DNA of 64,000 nucleotides from Salinibacter altiplanensis. GTDB taxonomy: Bacteria > Bacteroidota > Rhodothermia > Rhodothermales > Salinibacteraceae. The position numbers and the translations under genes were made by a program. The first letter of the stretch is position 1. Each line of letters begins with the position of its first letter. Where the stretch lies: positions 19,956 to 83,955 of the forward strand of contig NZ_NCQY01000010.1 in the NCBI RefSeq assembly GCF_002894645.1, written 5' to 3'. Under the pieces are notes generated by a model. The model saw only the letters and a program-made list of their open reading frames with translations. It ran no database searches and had not been told where the DNA came from. Shown here one piece after another: positions 27,874 through 36,751 of the stretch.

Positions 27874-29763
27874 ATGGAACGCTCCTCTCGCGCCGACCTC
27901 ATTTCGGAGGACACCCATCCCGCCCGCACGCACACCTGCGGCGACCTCCGTGCCGACGACAACGAGGAGGCGGTCGTCCTGAAAGGATGGGTCGACACCC
28001 GGCGCGACCACGGCGGCCTCGTGTTTGTGGACCTGCGCGACCGCCACGGCCTCACGCAGGTGGTCTTCTCACCCCAGGACAATCAGACGGCGTACGAGGT
28101 CGCGGGCCAACTGCGCCGGGAGGACGTCATTAGCGTGAAGGGGACGGTGCGCCCCCGCGGCGAAGAGGCCGTCAACCCGGACCTCCCGACCGGGGCCATC
28201 GAGGTGAGTGCCGACGACCTGGCAGTGCTCAACACCTCCGAGACGCCGCCCTTCGTCGTGAGCGCCCACGAGGAGCGGCAGATGAACACGAGCGAGGACC
28301 TGCGCCTGGCGCACCGATACCTGGACCTTCGCCGGCCGGGCCTGCAGGAGAACCTCGAACTGCGCCACCGGCTCTACCAAACGACCCACCGCTACTTCGA
28401 TGCCCACGACTTTCTGGAGGTGGAGACCCCAGTGCTCATGAAATCCACCCCGGAGGGCGCACGCGACTTTCTGGTCCCCAGCCGCCTCCACCCGGGCCGC
28501 TTCTACGCGCTCCCCCAGTCGCCGCAGACCTACAAGCAGCTGCTCATGGTGGGCGGGCTCGACCGCTACGTCCAGATCGTAAAGTGCTTCCGCGACGAGG
28601 ACCTGCGGGCCGACCGACAGCCCGAGTTCACGCAGATCGACGTGGAGATGACGTTCGCCACCGAGGAACAGGTCTACACGCTCACGGAAGGGCTCATGGC
28701 CGACCTCTGGGAGACCCTGGAGGACACGACGCTGGAGACGCCCTTCCCCCGCATGACCTACGACGAGGCGCTGCGCACCTACGGCACCGACAAGCCGGAC
28801 ACGCGCTTCGGCCTGGAGCTGCACGACGTGAGCGAGTGCTTTGCGGGAAGTGGCTTCCGCGTGTTCGAGTCGATCGTGGACGACGGCGGGCGCATCGTCG
28901 CGATTCGGGTGCCGGGCGAGGGCGACCGGGGCCGCGCCGCGATGGACCGGCTGGAGGACTACGTGACCGACGAGATCGGCGCCGCCGGGCTCATCTACTT
29001 TCAGCTGCCGTCCGACGGCTCCGGCCTGGAGCAAAACCTGAGCGGCGACGCCCTGCCCCACGAGTACGGGCGGGCCGCCGCCGAGCAGGTGGGCGCCGAG
29101 GCGGGCGACCTGATTCTTACTCTGGCCGGCAATCCGCCCACCGTGTACGAGCAGGCCGGCGACCTGCGCCTCCACCTGGGCGAAGAACTGGGCCTGCGAC
29201 CGCCCGCCGACGAGGGCGCAGACGCCTTCCTCTGGGTCACCGACTTTCCGCTCATGGAATACGACGAGGAAGCCGGGCGCCCCGTCTCGATGCACCATCC
29301 CTTCACGGCCCCGCACCCCGACGACGTGGATATGCTGGAGGAGGACCCCACCCAGGTGCAGGCGCGGGCCTACGACCTCGTGCTCAACGGCAACGAGATC
29401 GGCGGGGGCTCCATTCGCATCCACAACCACGAGACGCAGATGCAGGTCTTCGATGTGCTCGGGATCGACGAGGACGAGGCACAGGACCGATTTGGGTTCC
29501 TGCTCGACGCCCTCCGCTACGGCGCCCCGCCGCACGGGGGCATCGCCCTGGGGCTCGACCGCCTCGTGATGCTGCTGGCCGGGGCCGACTCGCTCCGCGA
29601 CGTGATCGCCTTTCCCAAGACGCAGAGCGGCCAAGAGCCGATGGTGAAGTCGCCCGACTGGGTCGACCCCGAGCAGCTAGAGGCCCTGGCGCTCCGCCTC
29701 GACCTCCCGCCCGACGTGGAGCCGCCCGCCCGCATCGCCCAGCGCAAGCGCTTGGCCTCGTAG
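27874..29763 (+). CDS. aspS: Aspartyl-tRNA synthetase
   Basis: Class II synthetase of 629 residues. N-terminal OB-fold anticodon-binding domain ([23 protein letters not shown]), hinge, catalytic core with motif 2 [21 protein letters not shown], a bacterial-type GAD insertion domain (about 300-430, [20 protein letters not shown]) and motif 3 [14 protein letters not shown]. Slightly longer than the usual 590. Position RADRQPEF is typical of bacterial AspRS; discriminating versus non-discriminating type was not decided. The ATG at 27874 starts the recognised N-terminus. The next gene begins 9 bases after the stop, so they are coupled. Confidence 0.97.
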   Translation: MERSSRADLISEDTHPARTHTCGDLRADDNEEAVVLKGWVDTRRDHGGLVFVDLRDRHGLTQVVFSPQDNQTAYEVAGQLRREDVISVKGTVRPRGEEAVNPDLPTGAIEVSADDLAVLNTSETPPFVVSAHEERQMNTSEDLRLAHRYLDLRRPGLQENLELRHRLYQTTHRYFDAHDFLEVETPVLMKSTPEGARDFLVPSRLHPGRFYALPQSPQTYKQLLMVGGLDRYVQIVKCFRDEDLRADRQPEFTQIDVEMTFATEEQVYTLTEGLMADLWETLEDTTLETPFPRMTYDEALRTYGTDKPDTRFGLELHDVSECFAGSGFRVFESIVDDGGRIVAIRVPGEGDRGRAAMDRLEDYVTDEIGAAGLIYFQLPSDGSGLEQNLSGDALPHEYGRAAAEQVGAEAGDLILTLAGNPPTVYEQAGDLRLHLGEELGLRPPADEGADAFLWVTDFPLMEYDEEAGRPVSMHHPFTAPHPDDVDMLEEDPTQVQARAYDLVLNGNEIGGGSIRIHNHETQMQVFDVLGIDEDEAQDRFGFLLDALRYGAPPHGGIALGLDRLVMLLAGADSLRDVIAFPKTQSGQEPMVKSPDWVDPEQLEALALRLDLPPDVEPPARIAQRKRLAS

Positions 29764-29772
29764 GCCTGCCCC

Positions 29773-30201
29773 ATGCCCACACCCCTCTCCCCACCCCTGG
29801 ACCTCCAGGCCCTCCGCCCGGCGGTCCGTGAGCACCTTGCCTGGACGACGTGGGCCCGGTGCATCGAGACACATGGCCTCACGGTCGAACGGCCCCGTAC
29901 GACGGCCCACCCCGAGCATCCGTCTATTGTCTATCCGCTCGACTACGGCTACGTGAACGGCACGCGGGGCGGCGACGGAGACGCGCTCGACGTGTTCGTG
30001 GGCCAGGGCACGACCGGACTCGTGGGGGCCCTCCTCACGACCGACCACCGGCAGCGGGACCGGGAAGCAAAGCTGCTCTACGACTGTACCCCTGCCGAGG
30101 TCTATACCGCACACGGTTTCATCAACTACGACCGGACCCTGCTGGAGGGCGTACTCGTCCTCCGCCGAGAGATGCGAGCGCTCTGGAACAGGGCCGACTG
30201 A
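29773..30201 (+). CDS. Inorganic pyrophosphatase family protein
   Basis: 142-residue protein with the fold signature of family I soluble pyrophosphatases: HPSIVYPLDYGYVNG, then GGDGDALDVFVG carrying the metal-binding Asp cluster (DGDxLD), and later DREAKLLYDC. Family enzymes are usually 170-180 residues, so this is a short, divergent member. A role in PPi removal is plausible given that it starts 9 bases after aspS, whose reaction makes PPi, but that link is inference. Confidence 0.82.
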   Translation: MPTPLSPPLDLQALRPAVREHLAWTTWARCIETHGLTVERPRTTAHPEHPSIVYPLDYGYVNGTRGGDGDALDVFVGQGTTGLVGALLTTDHRQRDREAKLLYDCTPAEVYTAHGFINYDRTLLEGVLVLRREMRALWNRAD

Positions 30202-30456
30202 ACGGGCCCCGTCTCGTGCGCGCAGTGGACCGGACACCGTGCCTGTCTATCGTCGCCGGACCGTCTCCGTCGCGTCGACACACGCGGCAAGCACCCGGAA
30301 CTGAGACGGCGTAACACCGATGTGGGTCGTGCTGCATTCTGCCTCATCGCCGCTGTACTCGGTCGTTTGCATCAGCAGCGGACGACGCCGACGCGACGGT
30401 TGTTCTTGGTTTTCTCTACCGGGTGGGGCCGCCCGGTTCGCCCCCCACTCCGCGCC

Positions 30457-32454
30457 CTAAAAAGCGAGCAGGTCTTCGACCGTCGGCCGTAGGCGAGCCT
30501 CCGCAGAAAAAATCTCGTCCTCCAGCGGCTTGGCGTTGGGCACCGGCAGGTCCTCGGCCGCCACCCGCGTGATGGGGGCGTCGAGCAGCTCAAAGCCGAT
30601 CTCCCCAAGCTCCGCTGCCACCTCGGCCCCAAAGCCGGCCGTCCGGCTCGCCTCGTGGAGCACCAGCAGGCGGTTCGTTTTCTTCAAGGACTGGCGGACC
30701 GTCTCGCGGTCCCAGGGCACGAGCGTGCGCAGGTCCACTATCTCCAGCTCCACCCCGTTCTCGGCGGCCTGGTGCTCCGCCTCCTCCAGGGCCCAGTGCA
30801 CGCCCACGCCGTAGGTGACAATCGTGGCGTCGCTCCCCTCGCGCGCCACCCGGGCTTCCCCAAACGGCAGTGTGTACTCGCCCGTCGGCACCTCGCCCCG
30901 AATGGACCGGTAGAGCTTCTTGTGCTCGAAGAAAAGGATCGGATTGGGGTCGGCGAGAGCGGTGCGGAGGAGTCCCTTCGCGTCGCGGGGCGTGGCGGGC
31001 ACCACGACCTTCAGGCCCGGCGTGTGGGCGAACCAGGCCTCTCGCGACTGGGAGTGGAACGGCCCGGCCCCGATGCCGCCGCCGAAGGGCGCCCGAATCG
31101 TCACGTTGACCGGCTGCCCCCACCGGTAGTGCGTGGTCGCCAAGTTGTTAACGGTCTGGTTGAAGCCGCACGAGATGAAGTCCGCGTACTGCATTTCCAC
31201 CACCGCCGGAAGGCCTTCGAGGGCCAGGCCCATCCCGGCCCCAAGGGCGCCGTCTTCGATAATGGGCGTGTTGCGGACGCGCTCGTTGCCAAATTCGTCG
31301 ACGAAGCCGTCGGTGACCTTGAAGGCACCGCCGTACTCGGCAATGTCTTGCCCCATCAGGACCACGTCCTCGTCGTCTTGCATCGCGTCCCAGAGGCCGT
31401 CCTGGAGGGCATCGATGAAGCGGGTCTCTTCCGTCTTCACGTCGGAGGACGGAGGGTCGGGGTCAGGGGACGGCGCAAAGACGGCGTCGCGCTCGGCCTC
31501 GGGGGTGCTGCTCACTTCCGGCTGGCCGAGCGCCCACTCGGCCAGTTCGTCGACCGTTGATTCGAGATCGGCCCGAATGCCCTCGATCGCGTCCGGCCCG
31601 AGCAGCCCCTCCCCCCGCACCCGATCCGTGAAGCGGTCGATCGGGTCCTTCTCGGTCCACTCCTCGATGAGCTCGTCGGGGACGTAGGCAGTGCCGGAGG
31701 CCTCTTCGTGCCCCCGCACGCGGAACGTTTTCAGTTCTAGCAACACCGGCCCCTCGGCGCGGGCGTGGGCTCGCGCCTCCCGGACGGCGTCGATGACGGC
31801 AAACACATCGTTGCCATCTACCACATGTCCCGGCATGTCGTAGCCCGCGGCCGCATCGGCAATGTCGTCGGGCGCCACCGCCTCCTCCGTGGGCGTCGAG
31901 AGGCCGTAGCCGTTGTTCTCCACCAAAAAGAGGACCGGCAGGTCCCACACCGACGCCAGGTTGAGCGCCTCGTGGAAGTCGCCCTCGCGCGTGCCCCCGT
32001 CGCCACAAAACGCACAGGCGACACGGTCCGCATCGCGGTAGCGGATTGCCTGCCCCAGCCCGCACGCCACCGGCAACATGGCGGCCATGTGTGAGATCAT
32101 GCCCACGAGGTTCTTCTCGGGCAGTCCGAAGTGAAAGGTCCGGTCCCGCCCGTTCGTAAAGCCCCCTTCCTTCCCCATCAACTGACAAAAAAGGCGTTCT
32201 CGGTCCACGTCGCGCGTGGTCCATACCCCCAGGTTGCGGTGCATCGGAAGGAGGTAGTCCCGGTCGTCCAGTGCCCGGGTGGTCCCCACAGAAATGGCCT
32301 CCTGCCCGTACCCGCTGAACCACTTTGCGATGCGGCCCTGCCGGATGAGCGTCAGCATCTTTTCTTCGATAATACGGGGCTCCAGAAGCGCCCGGGAAAG
32401 CGCCTCGGCATCAAGGTCGGGAACCGTATCGACGAGAGACTCTGGGGGAGACAT
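30457..32454 (-). CDS. 2-oxoacid dehydrogenase E1, fused alpha and beta subunits (branched-chain type)
   Basis: 665-residue thiamine-diphosphate enzyme combining both E1 chains in one polypeptide, as in many Bacteroidetes-like bacteria. The alpha part (about 15-320) has GQEAISVGTTRAL, the ThDP/Mg motif GDGGTREGDFHEALN and VENNGYGLSTP. The beta part (about 345-665) has EDVVLMGQDIAEYGGAFKVTDG, EGLPAVVEMQYADF, AVVVPATPRDAKGLL and the C-terminal VLHEASRTAGFGAEVAAEL. Sequence layout is closest to 2-oxoisovalerate dehydrogenase. It is last in the minus-strand array led by pdhA, so it may share the E2 encoded upstream; that is inference. Confidence 0.9.
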   Translation of the reverse strand: MSPPESLVDTVPDLDAEALSRALLEPRIIEEKMLTLIRQGRIAKWFSGYGQEAISVGTTRALDDRDYLLPMHRNLGVWTTRDVDRERLFCQLMGKEGGFTNGRDRTFHFGLPEKNLVGMISHMAAMLPVACGLGQAIRYRDADRVACAFCGDGGTREGDFHEALNLASVWDLPVLFLVENNGYGLSTPTEEAVAPDDIADAAAGYDMPGHVVDGNDVFAVIDAVREARAHARAEGPVLLELKTFRVRGHEEASGTAYVPDELIEEWTEKDPIDRFTDRVRGEGLLGPDAIEGIRADLESTVDELAEWALGQPEVSSTPEAERDAVFAPSPDPDPPSSDVKTEETRFIDALQDGLWDAMQDDEDVVLMGQDIAEYGGAFKVTDGFVDEFGNERVRNTPIIEDGALGAGMGLALEGLPAVVEMQYADFISCGFNQTVNNLATTHYRWGQPVNVTIRAPFGGGIGAGPFHSQSREAWFAHTPGLKVVVPATPRDAKGLLRTALADPNPILFFEHKKLYRSIRGEVPTGEYTLPFGEARVAREGSDATIVTYGVGVHWALEEAEHQAAENGVELEIVDLRTLVPWDRETVRQSLKKTNRLLVLHEASRTAGFGAEVAAELGEIGFELLDAPITRVAAEDLPVPNAKPLEDEIFSAEARLRPTVEDLLAF

Positions 32455-32547
32455 GGAACCGGTGGTTCGAGAAGCAGACTGACGATGATTTCTGTGAACA
32501 GGGCGGCAGACAGAGGGGGGCGACGGCCGCGCTGTCCCGATGAGTTC

Positions 32548-33261
32548 CTACTCCAATCGGAAGGTAAAGGTGACCGTACCGGTCTGGTTTTCCTGAGGCG
32601 CCCCGGGCGGCAGGGCGTTGAAGCGCCACTGTTGCAGGGCATCCATGACGGCGGCCTCCAGCTTGGGATTCCCCTTCAGGAGGGGCACGCGCCGCACGAT
32701 GCGCCCGTCCGGATTGACGGTAATCTGAACCCGAATGCGGGCGTTCACCTTCTCGGCGTACTGCGGAAGGGGGGCACGCTCCGGGTCCCGGTCCAGCCCC
32801 TCAATGTCGTAGGGCGCGGCGGCCTCTTCCTCCGTCCCCGATCCTGGGTCGCCCGATTCCTCGCCGGGCTCCTCGCTCGGCTCCTGCTGGTCGGCCTGCT
32901 GGTCCGTCTCGGGCTGGGCCTCGGCCTCCGGCACGGTCGTCTCCTCCTCGGTCGGCGGCACGGACTCCTCGCTTTGCTCCTCCTCCGGAAGGTTGACCGG
33001 CTCCGACTCGGGCGCCTCCGCCGCTTCCTCGGGCTCGGTCTCCGGCTCGGGCGCCTCCTCTTGCGGCTCCGGCGTGGTCGTCGCCTCCACCTGCTCGGTG
33101 GCCTCCACCGGCTGTCCGGGCGAGAACTCGCCAAACTCCACCTCGACGTAGCCGAGCTGGGCCGGCCGGGGGCGCGACGCCGTGAGAAACGCAAAGAGAA
33201 GGGCAAGCCCCCCGTGCAGGAGGACGGTACTGGTCAGCCCAATCCAGTCGCTGCGGGACAT
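32548..33261 (-). CDS. TonB-family energy transducer
   Basis: 237-residue periplasm-spanning protein. One N-terminal membrane helix (about residues 8-27), then about 110 residues of Glu/Pro-rich linker, and a C-terminal TonB domain (about 165-237: INARIRVQITVNPDGRIVRRVPLL-like segment, then EAAVMDALQQWRFNALPPG and TFRLE). TonB passes proton-motive energy to outer-membrane receptors with ExbBD, which are not in this window. Location inside a dehydrogenase gene array is unusual. ATG at 33261. Confidence 0.9.
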   Translation of the reverse strand: MSRSDWIGLTSTVLLHGGLALLFAFLTASRPRPAQLGYVEVEFGEFSPGQPVEATEQVEATTTPEPQEEAPEPETEPEEAAEAPESEPVNLPEEEQSEESVPPTEEETTVPEAEAQPETDQQADQQEPSEEPGEESGDPGSGTEEEAAAPYDIEGLDRDPERAPLPQYAEKVNARIRVQITVNPDGRIVRRVPLLKGNPKLEAAVMDALQQWRFNALPPGAPQENQTGTVTFTFRLE

Positions 33262-33382
33262 GGGACGCGCGAAGTTGTGGAAACAGGAGGACGGGTGGCG
33301 GTACCGTCAGTAATCACGTTGGACGGCCCCGGCCCGCCAAAAGTTCGTCGTGCCGTTCTCCTCCGTCGGTCTCCGACCACCG

Positions 33383-34186
33383 TCACTCTGTGTGGTCGAA
33401 GCGCGTCACACTGTCGTGGACAAAGCGGCCCTCCTCGGGGACGTACCGTCGCTCTTCGATAGAGAAGGCATCGGGCCCGACGGAGACAACGTTGTAGACA
33501 TTGATCGGGCCCATTGGCTCACGCCAGCGATTGCTCGTGGCCGTGCCCGCACTGGCGACGACGATGCGCGGTGTGCCCGGGATGGTTTCAAAGGGCTGGA
33601 TGGCAGAGATGTGGAGGTGCCCACAGAGAACAAGGTCGACGCCCACTTCTCCGGCCACCGCAAGGGTCTGCTGTGCCTGTCGGGCCACGGGGTGCGGGCT
33701 GATGGGCCCGATGGCCGCAGGGTGAAGCTGGTGGTGCACCACGAGAACCTTGATGCACTCGTCCCCCATCCCCGAGAAAAACTCGCGCATGGCGGCCCGG
33801 TCGGCCGGGCCGATGCGTCCGCCTTTGATCGACGGCCCGTAGGCAGACGTGAGGCCGAGCGCGGCCACGCCATTGGCCTCGAAGGTGGGGGCGAGGTCGT
33901 CCGTAATGAACTGCTTGTACCGCTCCAGGGGCACCCGGAGTCGCTTCAGGGGCCGCCACCACGGGTAGACGTCGTGGTTGCCCGCCACGACGAGGGTGGG
34001 CGGCCCCAGCGCGTCGAGCACCGTTTGGGCGGCCGCGTACTCGGTCGGACGGGCCCGCTGCGTGAGGTCCCCGCTCACGGCCACAAGGTCAACGTTCGTC
34101 TCGTTGATCTCCTTCACCAGCGCCTCCACCACCCCCGAGTCGGCGATGCGTCCAAAGTGGAGGTCGGAGATGTGAGCAATCGTCAT
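33383..34186 (-). CDS. Metallophosphoesterase (calcineurin-like, CpdA/3',5'-cNMP type)
   Basis: 267-residue cytoplasmic phosphoesterase with all metal-site motifs in order: AHISDLHFG (DxH), VAVSGDLTQRA (GD), VVAGNHDVYP (GNHD), LVVHHQLHP and VLCGHLHIS (GHxH). The layout resembles cyclic-nucleotide phosphodiesterases of class III, but the substrate is not determined. ATG at 34186 opens directly on the first motif. It lies 48 bases after the E2 gene on the same strand and 121 bases before tonB. Confidence 0.9.
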   Translation of the reverse strand: MTIAHISDLHFGRIADSGVVEALVKEINETNVDLVAVSGDLTQRARPTEYAAAQTVLDALGPPTLVVAGNHDVYPWWRPLKRLRVPLERYKQFITDDLAPTFEANGVAALGLTSAYGPSIKGGRIGPADRAAMREFFSGMGDECIKVLVVHHQLHPAAIGPISPHPVARQAQQTLAVAGEVGVDLVLCGHLHISAIQPFETIPGTPRIVVASAGTATSNRWREPMGPINVYNVVSVGPDAFSIEERRYVPEEGRFVHDSVTRFDHTE

Positions 34187-34234
34187 GGCGTTGCAGATCG
34201 GAACGTCACGCGCTCAACGTTCGCACGCTCAACG

Positions 34235-35620
34235 CTACAACAGCAGGTTCATCGGTTCCTCCAGGTACGACTTCACCGTATCGAGGAAGCGGGCCCCCTT
34301 GGCCCCATCCACGACGCGGTGGTCGCAGGAGAGGGTCACCTTCATGCGCGTGCCGGGAACCACCTCGCCATCCTCGACGACGGGGGTGTCGCGGATCTCA
34401 CCGATGGCCAGAATGGCCGAGTTGGGCGGATTGATAATGGCGGTGAACTCCTCGATGCCGAACATGCCGAGGTTGCTGGTGGTGAAGGTGGCCCCCTCGA
34501 ACTCCTCCGGGTCCAGATCCCGGTCGCGGGCCCGCTCGGCCAGCGCTCGCGTCTCGCGGGCGAGTTCGGAGAGTCCCTTCCGGTCCGCATCACGAATGAC
34601 GGGCGTGATCAGCCCCTCGTCGATGGCCACGGCAATGCCGATGTGCACGCGGTTGTGCTTGTGAATTTCGCCCTCGTCGGGCCGGTAGGCCGCATTGACG
34701 TACGGGTGGTCGTGCAGGGAGAGGGCGCACGCCTTCGTGATGAAATCATTGAAGGAGATTTTCGCACGGCCCTGCTCTTCCGCCAGCTCGTTAAGGTCTC
34801 TGCGGACCTCGATCGCCGCCTCCACGTCGACGTCGACCGTGAGGTAGTAGTGCGGGGCCGAGTACTTGCTCTCCGCCAGGCGCCGGGCAATCGTCTTCCG
34901 CATCTGCGTGATGTCCTCCGACGCGTACGCGGCCTCTTCGCCCGGCATCGCGTAGGACGGCGCCTCCGGAACGGACGGCTCAGGCTGGGGCGCTGGCTCG
35001 GGGGCAGTTTCGGGCTCGGGGGCAGGGGTCGGCTCCGGCGCGGGCGTCTCCTTCTCGAGGTGGGCCTCCACGTCCCGGCGTACGATGCGGCCCTTCGGCC
35101 CCGATCCGTCGACCTGGGCCAGCTCCACGTCGCTCTCCTGCGCGATGCGACGGGCCAGCGGGGACGCCTTGATGCGACGCCCCTCCGCATCGGTCTCGGC
35201 GGGCACCGGCTCCGGCGTCCGCTCGGCCAGCTGTCCGTCGCCGCTGGGCTCCGGGGCGGGCTCTGGATCCGGGGGGGACCCGGCCGCTGCGTCTTCGGCT
35301 CCGGCCTCCGCGTCCGGCTCCGGCTCCGCGGCTGCGGCCCCGTCGCCGCTCCCCTCGCCCACGAGGTCGGAGATGTCCTCTCCCGCCTCTCCGATTACGG
35401 CAATCAGCTCTCCAATGGGCACGGCGTCGCCCGCCCCGATCACCTGTTTGAGCAACACCCCCTCGTCGAACGCCTCCAGGTCCATCGTGGCCTTGTCCGT
35501 CTCCACCTGAGCCAGCACGTCGCCCGCCGACACCTCCTCCCCCTCGTCCACGAGCCAGGCGGAGAGGACTCCCTCCTCCATGGTGTCGCTCAGCTTGGGC
35601 ATTTCGATTGGAATCGCCAT
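34235..35620 (-). CDS. pdhC: Dihydrolipoamide acetyltransferase, E2 of a pyruvate dehydrogenase complex
   Basis: 461-residue E2 core. One lipoyl domain (1-78, with the lipoylated Lys in VETDKATMDLEAF), an Ala/Pro/Glu-rich swinging linker (about 80-140), a peripheral-subunit-binding domain (about 145-182: SPLARRIAQESDVELAQV, GPKGRIVRRDV), a second Pro/Glu linker, and the catalytic domain from about 225, with the active-site motif DHRVVDGAKGARFL near 432. The order pdhA-pdhB-E2 on the same strand marks it as part of a pyruvate dehydrogenase complex. No E3 gene is nearby. ATG at 35620. Confidence 0.94.
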   Translation of the reverse strand: MAIPIEMPKLSDTMEEGVLSAWLVDEGEEVSAGDVLAQVETDKATMDLEAFDEGVLLKQVIGAGDAVPIGELIAVIGEAGEDISDLVGEGSGDGAAAAEPEPDAEAGAEDAAAGSPPDPEPAPEPSGDGQLAERTPEPVPAETDAEGRRIKASPLARRIAQESDVELAQVDGSGPKGRIVRRDVEAHLEKETPAPEPTPAPEPETAPEPAPQPEPSVPEAPSYAMPGEEAAYASEDITQMRKTIARRLAESKYSAPHYYLTVDVDVEAAIEVRRDLNELAEEQGRAKISFNDFITKACALSLHDHPYVNAAYRPDEGEIHKHNRVHIGIAVAIDEGLITPVIRDADRKGLSELARETRALAERARDRDLDPEEFEGATFTTSNLGMFGIEEFTAIINPPNSAILAIGEIRDTPVVEDGEVVPGTRMKVTLSCDHRVVDGAKGARFLDTVKSYLEEPMNLLL

Positions 35621-35714
35621 GGGTCAATGTCGAAGTTCAAAGTACAGTACAGAAGTCGAATGCGGGGGGCACAGGTCTCGACGACCGGCCCCAGGCGTCG
35701 AGACCGGCAGTGCG

Positions 35715-36698
35715 CTACTCGGCGTAGAGGACCCGAAGGCACTTGTCGACCGTCTCGTCGACGCCCGGCATGTACGCGTCCATGAGGTTCGGCGCGTAGG
35801 GGGCCGGCGTATCAGGGGGCGTCACGCGCAGGATGGGCGCGTCGAGGTAGTCGAACGCGCGGTCCTGCACCTGGTGCGTGATTTCCGACGCCACGCTGGT
35901 AAAGGGGGTGCTCTCATCGATCACGACCAGCCGATTGGTCTTGACGACCGACTCCACGATGGTCTCAATGTCGAGCGGCTTGATGGTGCGCGGGTCGATG
36001 ACCTCCGCCTCGTAGCCCTGCTCGCCGAGCGCCTCCGCGGCGTCCATGGCAATGTGGTAGCTCTTGCTGTGCGCCACGATCGTCACGTCGCTGCCCTCCC
36101 GGGCCACACGGGCCGAGCCGATCGGGATCGTGTAGTCGCTTTCCTCGCTCACCTCCCGCTTCATCCCGTACATGAGCTCGCTCTCAAGGAAGACCACCGG
36201 GTCGTCGTCCCGGATGGCCGTCTTGAGCAGTCCCTTGCCGTCGTCGGGCACGGACGGCGACACGACCTTGAGGCCGGGGATGTTGGAGTACAGGGCCTCG
36301 GTGGAGTTGGAGTGGGTGGCCCCGAGCTGGCCGGCCGCCCCGTTGGGCCCGCGGAAAACAATGGGGACCTCAAACTGGCCGCCCGACATGTACCGCATGT
36401 TGGGCGCGTTGTTGATGACCTGGTCGAAGGCGACGAACGAGAAGTTGAACGTCATGAACTCGACGATGGGTCGGAGTCCATTCATCGCCGCCCCGATGCC
36501 GAGCCCCGCGAACCCAAGTTCGCTGATGGGAGAGTCGATTACCCGGTCGTGCCCGAAGCGGTCGAGCATGCCTTCGCTCACCTTGTAGGCGCCGTCGTAC
36601 TCGGCAACCTCTTCTCCGATGAGAAAGATGTCATCGTCACGCTCCATCTCTTCGCTCATTGCTTCTCGGAGCGCCGTGCGGAATTCCAGCGTAGCCAT
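35715..36698 (-). CDS. pdhB: Pyruvate dehydrogenase E1 component, beta subunit
   Basis: 327-residue E1 beta chain. It shows TLEFRTALREAMSEEMERDD at the start, IFLIGEEVAEYDGAYKVSEG, the potassium/cofactor-binding region FAGLGIGAAMNGLRPIVEFM, HSNSTEALYSNIPGLKVV, and the C-terminal VIDESTPFTSVASEI with a closing LMDAYMPG. It pairs with the E1 alpha subunit encoded 53 bases upstream to decarboxylate pyruvate. ATG at 36698. Confidence 0.95.
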   Translation of the reverse strand: MATLEFRTALREAMSEEMERDDDIFLIGEEVAEYDGAYKVSEGMLDRFGHDRVIDSPISELGFAGLGIGAAMNGLRPIVEFMTFNFSFVAFDQVINNAPNMRYMSGGQFEVPIVFRGPNGAAGQLGATHSNSTEALYSNIPGLKVVSPSVPDDGKGLLKTAIRDDDPVVFLESELMYGMKREVSEESDYTIPIGSARVAREGSDVTIVAHSKSYHIAMDAAEALGEQGYEAEVIDPRTIKPLDIETIVESVVKTNRLVVIDESTPFTSVASEITHQVQDRAFDYLDAPILRVTPPDTPAPYAPNLMDAYMPGVDETVDKCLRVLYAE

Positions 36699-36751
36699 GA
36701 ATGGTGTTGGGTTGGGTGTTGACGGTTGAACGTTCGACGCGCAACGCTCCC

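Noticed and set aside
30400..30456. ACCGGG..CCCGGT hairpin downstream of the fused E1 as a terminator
   Set aside because: On the minus strand it is followed by AGAGAAAACC, not by a T run.
32870..33120. Repetitive Glu/Pro coding segment as a DNA repeat array or CRISPR
   Set aside because: It is the low-complexity linker of the TonB protein; units are irregular with no constant repeat-spacer pattern. No CRISPR array was found anywhere in the window.
33350..35785. Long open frame (811 codons) on the plus strand opposite the E2 and phosphoesterase genes
   Set aside because: It is the mirror of two clearly recognised genes with GC-rich third positions; its product is His/Arg/Leu-rich without any family motif.
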